From: Tetranychus cinnabarinus
Taxonomy: Eukaryota > Arthropoda > Arachnida > Trombidiformes > Tetranychidae
Assembly (NCBI GenBank): GCA_022266195.1
Contig: WHVY01000002.1
Coordinates: 9,191,001 to 9,255,000 of the forward strand
DNA length: 64,000 nucleotides
Direction: 5' to 3'
The number at the start of each line of letters is the position of its first letter. Position 1 is the stretch's first letter. This document shows positions 10,596 through 21,600 of the stretch, in pieces. Position numbers and translations under genes: made by a program. Below the pieces are notes generated by a model that worked only from the letters and a program-made list of their open reading frames with translations, had not been told where the DNA came from and made no database searches.

Positions 10596-11419
10596 ATGTT
10601 GTCAAAAACTCTTCTCGTTTGTTCCCTTATTTTAGGTAAGAATACATTTTGTAATTATTTTCAAATTTTTCATGACTAATTGTTTCTCTGCTGTTTACAG
10701 GATCCGTCATCTGTTACTCGAATGCAGTTGAGGAAACTGACTTTCTCAATGCTGTAGTTGATAAATACAGTCCTGCTTTGGTCAAGCAATTGATTATCAA
10801 ACGTATCCAGCACAAGAGGGAACAGCTTACTAAACTGAGTTCATCAGTTGGCCTTACTCGAGATCAAATTAACCTTTGCCAAGTTACTTATCAAGCCTTT
10901 GCGACTCTCGAAGTTGATGTTAAATTAATGGATCAACATGAAGTCATCTGTGGTGATGATACTTATCAAAAGACAATCAAATATTTCATCGATCAATTTA
11001 CTTATTTGAATGAAATGTTTGAATTTGAATTTGAAGTCCTCAAACATCCAGTTTTAACTAAATTCAATCCTGACATACTCTTGGAGAGTCTAACTCAGGC
11101 CAATATTGACAAAATTAGACAACAAGCTATTGAATTAATTACAGCTTTTGCCGCAAACATCGATGAAATTGTTGCCGATAAAAAGACTTCCAATGAACTG
11201 AAAGCTTTAGGTCAAGGAATATCAAATGAGTTGAAAGACATGGTAATCGAAATGAAATCTTCGTATCCTGTACAAAAATTACAACTTCTGAAGAATCAGA
11301 TTACAAGTTTCCAACAATTGATTGATATTTTTTACCGACAACAAGAACTGTTATCTGGTAAAGGTTTCATTGATCAATCTACTGATTTAAATACAACGCC
11401 CGCGAAGATCCAGTTTTAA
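10596..11419 (+). CDS. Secreted protein C, lineage-specific helical family
   Basis: Function unknown. Exon 1 is 10596-10635 (40 nt) and exon 2 is 10701-11419, with GTAAGA donor and TTTACAG acceptor. The join is phase 1 within the signal peptide (MLSKTLLVCSLILGSVICYSNA), giving 252 aa. It shares with B the YSPALVK block, the INLCQV and EVICGD cysteines, and IDIFYRQ near the end. Compared with C' (239 aa, ending in GVKRFY), the last about 20 residues differ because the gene runs into a partial copy of its own 3' half (11408-11742). A donor at 11358 and acceptors at 11407 or 11413 would splice into that copy in frame and give about 343 aa with a doubled C-terminal half. Which form is made cannot be told from the sequence. 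Confidence 0.82.
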
Positions 11420-11742
11420 CCAAAGTTGATCCTGATTTACTCTTGGAGAGTCTAATTGAGGCCAATATTGACACAGTTAAAAAACAAACTATTGATTCAA
11501 TTACAGCTTTTGCCGCAGATATTGATAAAATTGTTGCTGATGAAAAGACTTCCAATGAACTTAAATTTTTAGGTCAAAAAGTATCAAATGAGTTGAAAGA
11601 CATAGTAAACGTAATGAGAGCTTGGACACCTCAAGAACAAACCTTTCAAGCTCTAAAGAGTAAGATCATAAGTTTCCAACAATTTATTGATATTTTCTAC
11701 CGAACACTAGAAGTGTTAACTGAAGTCAAGAGATTTTATTAA
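11408..11742 (+). pseudogene. Partial tandem copy of the 3' half of gene C (extra exon or pseudogene)
   Basis: Open throughout and parallel to codons about 131-232 of C: PVLTKVDPD, LLESLIEANID, IDKIVADEKTSNELK and FIDIFYR, ending EVKRFY like C'. It has no start of its own. It is either the last exon of C, through a 50-nt intron (11358-11407) that preserves phase, or an untranslated leftover of unequal crossing-over. AATAAA at 11750-11755 follows. Confidence 0.7.
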
Positions 11743-12648
11743 TTTTATGAATAAAAATGAATAAATAAATTGCAATGAATATCACTCATTCTGAAATCTC
11801 AACATCAACAATGATTGTATAATATAATACTTTAAAAACTAAAATCCTACACCATTTATAAATTGCCCTCTTCAATTATTAGTCAGTCATGATTAGAAAT
11901 AAAGCTTTTATGTGGCTATTTTTTACAAAGAATTATTACTATCAGTAGGTTTCATGCGTAAAAAATTTTTAATTTACAATTTTAATGAATTACAGTGTAT
12001 ATTATCATGTATCTCAAAATTATAATAAAAATTTTACTAAGGGATGATTTTCACACAGGTTTACGCCGATCAACAGGCCATCTAAAAAAGGACTTATCCA
12101 GAAAAGACTCCAAGAAAATTATCTATTTTACGATGAAGATGGTAGATAGAATTAGCTGATGACCGGTAATCACTTCAAGTGATTCTGTGAGTGATTACTT
12201 TAAGTATTAATAATTAGCTGTAGTAGCTCCAGCAGCAATTGATGATTGGGACACTGGTGAAAAACTTGATAACTACAACTATTGCCATTTATTTAGTAAT
12301 GCTGGTACAATCAATAATCATAGATACATTTACCGTTTTGTGTCTCACGAAATGAAACCAAATGTTTTATTAAAGTTTCTTGATTGAATTGTATATTTGA
12401 TTAAATATACTTTACGAGGATGAATAGAGGCAACAATTTAAATTATTTCATGAAAAACTTGTTGGGAGGTAACATGTAGAACAACACTTTCATACATGAT
12501 TATGATTCTGAAATATTTGAAATACAACAATAATTGTAATTTAATAAATCTGACATCTGATTATAACATTTCTTTCAAAAGGAAAGTTAAAATATGAAAT
12601 AAATTTAAGATGAAAGATAAAAAAATACTAAAGCAAATTAACAATTCG
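11743..12648. other. Intergenic, no gene seen
   Basis: The first about 60 bp match the 3' flank of C', then homology fades near 11800. A minus-strand AATAAA at 12371-12366 could serve PLC-delta. Otherwise I see nothing but AT-rich sequence and short inverted repeats near 12160-12210. Confidence 0.4.
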
Positions 12649-15600
12649 TCATTCCGTATGGACTTTCAAGAAAAGTGTACAGCCATCAATTTTTTTACCA
12701 CGATTGTCTAATAATTGTAAATGTCTATAGCCTGAAATAGAGAAAGGAATGGATTAAAATTTGAATTGTTACAGATATTAAAATTAACTAATAGTTAACA
12801 ATATATTGAAAAGGGTTTTCTTTTTCAAATGGCTTACCTGTTCGCATTGATGTAACCGCTATCACATTTCCAGCCAACTTGGCATCTTTGCCACTTAGTC
12901 GCTCATCTTTGACTTTAAAATAGAGGAATGCTAATTCTGGATAATTTATGGTCAATACGAAAGTTTCTAGCCAAATCGGATTAAAACCTGAAAGAATTAA
13001 ATACAAAATATTAATGATTCATATTCACATCAATCAGTTTGATTCAATTTTATAGATTCAAGCCATATTATAAAATTAAATTAAACCGCTAATCAATTAA
13101 CAAACCATTATTGGAAATAGCTTTAGTCGTCATTTTTTGTCTATCTTCACCGTGTCCAATCACAGATATTTTTACATAAGGATCAATTATATCATCCTCT
13201 GGACTTGAATCTGTATTCCTCAAGTGTTGACCGCTCAAGACGGTCAATTCAAGGCGAAGAGGTTTTGGTGATTGTCCTTCTTTTGTTTTCATAAGAAAAT
13301 CTGGCTTCAATGCATAACCACAGTGTCCATTGGTAGCAAATCGAGCTTCATTGATTAACAAATGTTTACCAAGAGTTTGGACGTTAAGAGCCACTGTGAA
13401 TTGAAAAATTAAAATAGCAAGTTTTTAAGATTGCATGTTAATAATAAATCATGCGGTTGTAATTTTTTGTCAATATTTACCCATTTGACAACCAACGTTC
13501 CAATGGATTGTAGGGTCATAATTTGATGAATTAAATCTAGAGCCTTTGGGATAAATTCTGACTAAACGTTTAGCAGTACAAGCAATGTACTCTTTTGTGT
13601 AAAAATTAGCCAAATCCGCTGAGACGGTTTCCTTGAGAGAAAACATTTCATTGAATTTCCCTGAAAATCACGATAAAAAAAATTTAAAATTAACAAAGAT
13701 TATCATTTTTCATTTGGATCATTTAGCTAAAACAATCGAAGTTTATTGCTATGAAACTTACATGATAATGTATCTTCAAGGCTACGGAACTTTTTTGCTG
13801 AACAATAGACTGCTAGATCCGCTAAATTATTCGATATTTTATGCTAGAGTTCAAGGGAAAATATAAAAAAAGTAAATTAGTCTTCATTTTGGTAGAGGTT
13901 AGCTGATTCTCTTACTTTTTTTGATTTACCCGAAGATGATTTGGCAACTGCAGAAACTGAATACCTTCTGTCCGTAATGTATCGGCGAGTCTCATTGAGT
14001 TCTTCTTCACTTTCTGATGATTCAGAAGAAGAAGAATCGGTATCTTCACTACCAGAGGGGCGTCCTTTAGATTTGACTAATATTTTATTCTTTAACATTT
14101 CAGGGCTTGGTAATTCACGTTCGTTCGGAATGATCGGCCTTCTATATAACTTATCTATCAGAATAGATAGTAAAAAAAATAATGATTAACTTCTGATTCA
14201 ATTATTGACAAATTTTCGATCTGTTACCTCCAAGGATTGCAACCAAAAGTCCTGCGACTGAACTTTGCTGCTCCTGGGAACAATTAATTTCCAGAGACAG
14301 TATTAATGGATAAGGTGTAGTATCAAAAGCATACGCTCCAATAGCTTCCAATACATCTTTAAGTAATAGTTTGGAAACCATGGTGTATCCATGATAAACG
14401 ATGGGTCCTTCATTATCATTACCATCCCAAATATCCACTGATAGCAATGAAAATAGATGTAAATTAATTACCGACAAACATTGTTATATTTGGCAAACTA
14501 ACATTCAACGCATCGATATCCTCTTCTCATAGCATCAATATAACCTTCAATGCTACTGTCTCCAACTAATTGTCCAGCTAACAGGTATCTGTTTGAACAA
14601 TCATTAGCAAATTTAGCATCAATATCAATTCATTCAATTTGCTAAAATTAATTCTCACGTATTATGTGATGACAGAATGTAGTAATGATTTAATGGTCGA
14701 TTCATATCTTGGTGTGTATTGTAGTGGTCCTGGTTGAACAAATCAAATTCAGATGAGGTGAGCATTGCTTCAAATCCTGTTGGGAAAATATCAAAAAGAA
14801 AGTGATCATTAGTTGATGAGATAAAGCAAACATCAGAATATCTGTTTTAATATTTCAATATATTATTAGATCAAATAGTGTTCAAAATCAATCATTTTCA
14901 TCAATTTTTACCATTAAAGTAAAAAATAAAAATAAACGGTCACTTTTTAGATTTTACTATACAACAATGTATGTTAATTAACTTAATGCGACGAGGAGCA
15001 ACATGATTTACATGCATGAACGCAGTCGAAGCCGTTAGTTAACTGATGTTCAAATCTAATTTGAAATGCAAATAATGTGAAATCAAATTTATGAAAGTGG
15101 ATACATGATTAAAGTCAAATATATGGTCAAAAAGTACCATATAATAAGAATAGCAATGTATTCTGATACAAGTTGCATGCAAACAATTCATTTACTTTAG
15201 CTCATGATAAAATTTCAGAGCTTAAATAAAGTAATTGTTCAAGTTGTTGCATTATAAATGGAATTTATTTAAAATAGAAAACATTTGTTCAATACATTGA
15301 TTACGTGGATCATGTTCTAAGATTTACTGTTCATTGCAAAGCTTTCAATGATCCCTTGTTGTACAAATTTAGGAGCCATTTAAATTTTCCGAGAAAGTAA
15401 TTGATGACCTTTTCAAATCTTTGGTTTCCACAAAGAACTGGACTTTTATCCATTAATTCAACATCATGATGTAGCGTGTCCAAAGCATTGTAAATGGATG
15501 TACAGAGAAAGTGTTGGTCAGCAGTCATACTTCTTGAACGATTGGCTCGTTTCACCTCATTCATTCGACCCTCAATACGTTTGAGCATCATTCGACCAAC

Positions 15601-18600
15601 TACCGGTGGACTGTATTTTTGAGAGATTTCATTCAAAAATTCAACATCCTGGAGTTTACTAGAGACAAGAGTTAGTCCTAACAAATTGAGAAAAGGTTAT
15701 GTTTAATACAATAGTTCAATTATCTGAAAAGTGGACTTACCTAGCATAAGAAAAAGAAATGTGAATTTGCTGATCATCTTGAAATATTTACTCTAAATCA
15801 AAAGTATTTAGTGTAATTCACTGATATTCAAGCTTATAACATGAAGTAATAAACTGAGTTTAGTTTTGAAAATAGTTAATACAAAGCTTACAAATCCAGT
15901 ATAATAATCCAGACCAGAATGGCTTATCAATTTCATTTTGACTTGAAATCAATTGATTATTATATCCACCCAATTAATACCCAATCTTACCTCATCAATA
16001 TAATACTCGATTGTTTATACAAATAATATTGTTAGGCGCTACGTGTTTTGAAACCTAGAATTGAATGTTTAAACAATTATTTCAAGATAAATGCTATCAA
16101 GTTCAATGTTCATACATGATAATGATTGCATTAGCTGTTAAAAATTTAAAACAATCCATATTTTCTGATAAATAAACGGTTAATGATAAAACTTGTTATT
16201 ATAAATATCAACTTGTTCATTTATAATAACAATTTCAAATCAACTTTTACTGATTGATATTGTCATAAGTTTCATTACAAAATCAAACTAAAAATGTATT
16301 CAAAAGCCTTCTTCGTTGCTTTATTATGTATCGGTAAGTCTATTATTTGAATTTAACTCAAAATTTTTTGCTATTTAATAAAAAATTTAACTCTCCTATT
16401 TGAACTAGGCTTGAATTTGGTCAGCTGTGACACTCAGACTGAAGATGTCCAATTCCTTACTGAGGCTTCTGGGAAATACAGTCCTGCTTTGGTCAAGAAT
16501 TTGATTTTGGAACGAATCAATCACAAGATGCAACAAATCAAAGTCATCAATTCGACAATTGGCCTAACCGATGAACAAGTGAATCTCTGTGAAGTCATTC
16601 TCAACAGTTATGCTGTCCTCGCATCTGATATCCAGTTGATGGATGAAAGTCAAGTCATTTGTGGTGACGCTACTTATGATAAGACAATCAAAGGTTTCAT
16701 TTCTCAATTCGCATTATTGACTGAAACATTCGCTCGAGAATTTGAATTCCTTAAGATTCCCAATTTGACTCCTGATACACCAGCATCTATCCTCGAAAGG
16801 AAAATCACTGATTCCCAGTCATTTACTTTTGTAAAATCAAAATCACTTGCTTCTATCAAAATCTTTATGAATGATATCAAGACATACAATTCAACTAGCA
16901 ATGACGACCTCGTAAAAGCAATGTCAGGCGCTTCTTATCGAGAGCTTGAAAATACTTATGACAAAATCAATCTTCTAACTGAATCTATTCCTAACTACAG
17001 AAATATCATACACGATGCTTTGGTTCGATTTGGACAAATCATCGATGTATTCTACAGACAATATCGAATTCTATCAAACAAGTAAAAGTCCAAAAATGAA
17101 AATTTGTATTTTTATTAATGCATTGTTTAGTAATGCTAAATATATCAATAAAATATTTGCAGTATAATACAATCTAAATAAAAAAATCACTTAATTAACC
17201 AAACTATTGAAAATCTACTAAGCAATCCTGAGTTTTTACTGAAATGCATGTTCAAGCAAATGGCGAATCTGCAGCCAAACTTTAAGCAACTTTTACTAAA
17301 ATCGAGAAATTGTTTTTAATCGATTCACGTAAAATACGGAAACAGAAGCAAAGAAAAATTTGAATGAATCTCTGTCTGGACATCGGATATAGAACAACCC
17401 AAATTTAATAATCTTTAACTTTCATTTACCATTTAGTGACCATCTTGATCAATGGTTTTCTTATTGTGATAATTGCAATTAGTTCTTCTCAATTTGAAAA
17501 AAGCGCAAGCTTTATGTTTTTGATTTTTTTCATTATGAATTCGGGCTCACCACAAAATTCGGGTTATTACAAATACTTGACCTAAACCTACCTCAGAAAC
17601 TGAACATCAACTGAAATCTTAAGTCAAATATGCACAAACTGCTCAATCGAATTTTAAATTTTCAAATTCTGGCTAAATATCATCTTAATTATTCTTGAAG
17701 CAAGCAAGTCTCTCGCCATTTTGACGATGATTGCTTTAGCATTTGGATCTTTTCAATGCAGATTGACTGTAATATCATGAAGTCAAATATATTTTGTGGT
17801 TCGATTAGAAAGTTGAGTCAGAATTCACTTAAATTTTAAAGCAAGTACAGTCAAGCCTCTCTAATTTGGACGTAGTGAGAATAGATTAAAGTCTATTTAA
17901 CAGTCAGATACGCTTATTTTAGCTAACATTGGCTTTGTTTTTGTTTTATTGATTGGAGCTTTGATCTTTGATTGGTGTTTTTTAATTGCTGGTCGTAATT
18001 GGTTCGACTGACGGTGGAAAATTCAATTTGATTGACAGTAAGTTACATATTAAATTAATGATTCTTTACTCAATTTATCTTTTTCTTATTATTTACATAG
18101 GATTTTCAAAGGAGTGGAGCAACAATGATATGGATGGTTTCAATGGATTTAAATTTAGTGAAAACGATGAAAATTAATGATTGACTTGATAATTGAGGAA
18201 CAGTTGATAATGACAACTATGTTAATGGTTTAGATTTTTTATATTATATTTTTCCTTGTCTTTAAAGACTTCTTGTTTCACAGACATAAGAGTTATGATC
18301 ACTAATTGTCATAGCCTGTAAATATTCAACTAAAGTAGGTTTATCTTGAGCGATTTCTGGTAAACTGTTATAAATGGTCAACAATTCCTCATCTTTCTCT
18401 TCAACCATTTCTTCATCAACTGCATCAACCTCAACACTTTCAACTCTGAATTTTGCATGGGTCCAGCAATTCTTTATCGTTTCAATTGAAACTTCTGACC
18501 ACGCCTCTGCGATCCAGCAAACAGCATCAAAAATAGTTATTTCTTTAACTATTGTAAGTGGATTAGCATTTTGTTCAAATTTAATGAAGATTCTATTGAA

Positions 18601-21600
18601 TAGACCTTTTAGGTATTTATCTTTGAATGATTTAATTATTCCACAATCTAAAGGTTGTAGATAACTTGTAGTTCCAGGAGGTAGCCAGATAAACTCAATA
18701 TTTGGAAATAGATCTTCATCAATCTTGTGGCCAGCAAAATTATCAACAATACGAGCATGAATTGAGATTATTTTTCTGAAGCTCATTATGCCAAATTTGA
18801 AGGTAAAATGTGAACAATTTTTTGGTCATCCAAGCTGCTGAGTTTGATTGATAAATGACATCCAAAGTCTGTAAATGTTGTTGATTTCCTCTAAGAGCTT
18901 TGGGATTGCGTGATTTACCTATTATCATTGGGGTCAATTTATCTCCAACAGAATTACAACACAAAGCCAATGTAACTCTTTCTTTGTAAATTTTAGTTCC
19001 GAAATGAGGTGATTTGGAAATGAAATAAGTCTTGCTTGGAAGTTGTCGATAAAAAATAGCTGTCTCGTCCAAATTGTAAATCATATTCGGTTCATATTTG
19101 TTCATTATTTTAGGAATCATATTTTTGGCGAAATTTTCAACAGCAGTGAGATCAACACTTGTTGATTCACCATGTAGTTTTCCATGTTTAACTTTACACC
19201 TTAATTTGAACCGATGAAACCATCCTCTTGAAGCTACAATATTTACTTTATATTCGTTTGCCAGTCGAGCCGCCTTTTCTCTTATCATCAAACTTGTAAT
19301 TGGAAATCCAACATTTTGCATTGATTGAATATAATCAACAATTTTTTCATCAAAAAAATTTACTGAATCAACAATCCTAAAAATGACAAAAATTCAATCA
19401 AAATGAAACTCTTATTGAGACTTCATGACTAACCTTTTTGAACGTCCTTTGTTTTTCTCAATGGCACTTTTTACCTTTGATTTGTTATTAATTATATTAT
19501 GAACAGTTGATTTACAGACTTTGAACTTTAAGGCAATCTGTTCAGAATTAAGATTCTGATCTTTGGCCATCAAAACTTTATTTTTTTCACTATAATTCAA
19601 ATTACGACGAGGCATGTTGAAGCTTCATTAATAAGAGGGATAAATGCATGGACAATTGTCTACTCTGTTGTCTTAGCAACGACTAACTTTGAGAGGCTCC
19701 AATTTTGAGAGGCTTGACTGTATCACCGACATCAGTATAATGTCTTAATTTTGACAAACCGAGACAATTATTCGAAAAGATATTCCTTATAATTGTTAGT
19801 AGTGTTGGTTAAATCTTAGTTCCAATCTTATCTATTCCGATTTCACATTGGAATCACCAATCATGCACATTTTAAAAACAATTGATTGAAGGTTAATTAT
19901 CATTATCAGAATGGATGTAAAACATCCCACAGAGTTGGCTAATTCGGAAATTATTGTTTTCATGCGAAAACTAGAACTTGAAAAGTCAAATTTGAAATTT
20001 CGAGTAGCATTATTGCAAGAAAAACAAGAAATGTTGATAACAAAATCATAAACCAAACAGAAGAAACAAAATATAATATTTCAGCATCGATTGAAACGCC
20101 AATAAAAGAATGATAATATTTTCATAAATGTAGCGATTCGTATAAACAATTAGATAAATATATTTAAATCACAATAAATCAAAGTAATAGATAAATAACC
20201 AGATTTTATTGTCGCGTTTCAATCTCATAACCTCTCAATCCAACGGTTCAACCATAATGGTACAATCGTGATAACTGGGAGATAAAAATTTCAATTGTAA
20301 AATCCAAGGAAAATTATCAGAGATGAGAAACAATTGATTGAGTTGAATATAAATTATAACAACATGAGTGAACCATCATTTTTATATTGTTATAACTGAA
20401 CCAGATTCAAACACATTAAACCTTTCAAAATGTTGTCAAAAACTCTTCTCGTTTGTTCCCTACTTTTAGGTAAGAATACATTTTGTAATTATTTTCATGT
20501 TTTTCATGACTGATTGTTTCTCTGCTGTTTACAGGATCCGTCATCTGTTACTCGAATGCAGTTGAGGAAACTGACTTTCTCAATGCTGTAGTTGATAAAT
20601 ACAGTCCTGCTTTGGTCAAGCAATTGATTACTAAACGTATCGAGCACAGAATGGAACAGCTGACTAAACTGAGTTCATCGGTTGGCCTTACTCGAGATCA
20701 AATTAACCTTTGCCAAGTTACTTATCAAGCCTTGGCGACTCTTGAAGCTGATGTTAAATCAATGGATCAACATGAAGTCATTTGTGGTGATGATACTTAT
20801 CAAAAGACAATCAAATATTTCATCAATCAATTTACTTATTTGAATGATATGTTTGAATATGAATTTGAAGTCCTCAAACATCCAGTTTTAACTAAATTCA
20901 ATCCTGACATACTCTTGGAGAGTCTAACTCAGGCCAATATTGACACAGTTAAAAAACAAACTATGGATTCGATTACAGCTTTTGCCGCAGATATTGATAA
21001 AATTGTTGCTGATGAAAAGACTTCCAATGAACTCAAAGTTTTAGGTCGAGGAGTATCAAATGAGTTGAAAGACATGGTAAACGTAATGAGAGTCTGGACA
21101 CCTCAACAACAAACTTTACTAGCTCTAAAGACTAATATCACCAATTTCCAGCAATTGATCGACATTTTCTACCGACAACTAGAGCTGTTGACTGGTGTCA
21201 AGAGATTTTATTAATTTCATGAATAAAAATGAATAAATAAATTGCAATAAGTATAATCTCATTCTGAAATCTCAATATCAGAATCTTGTCCATTTCATTT
21301 CATAAAAAACGTGCAACAAAAAAAATATCAATAATAATCAATTCAAAATCTTGAGAATCGAATAGTTGATCATGTTTCCCATTCGGTTTAAAATTGTTTG
21401 AGTATCATTTACACCCATATAACGATTAATGAAACCATACTATAAGAATCTAATGGTTTATGGAATAACTTGTTCATCAATTTCAATTTCAAATTTTACT
21501 AATTGATATTGTCATACGAAACTCTTCTTTGTCATCTTATTTTGTAATGGTAAGTTTAAAGTACACAAATTGAATTGATGTTTTGTTTTTTTCAAATAGC

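Noticed and set aside
12160..12215. Short inverted repeat around GTAATCACTT
   Set aside because: Short and imperfect, without flanking duplication; common by chance in this composition.
17986..18177. 63-codon plus-strand frame inside the Tigger element with possible splice sites
   Set aside because: Joining the possible splice sites ends the frame within a few codons, and no family is recognised. Probably non-coding element DNA.
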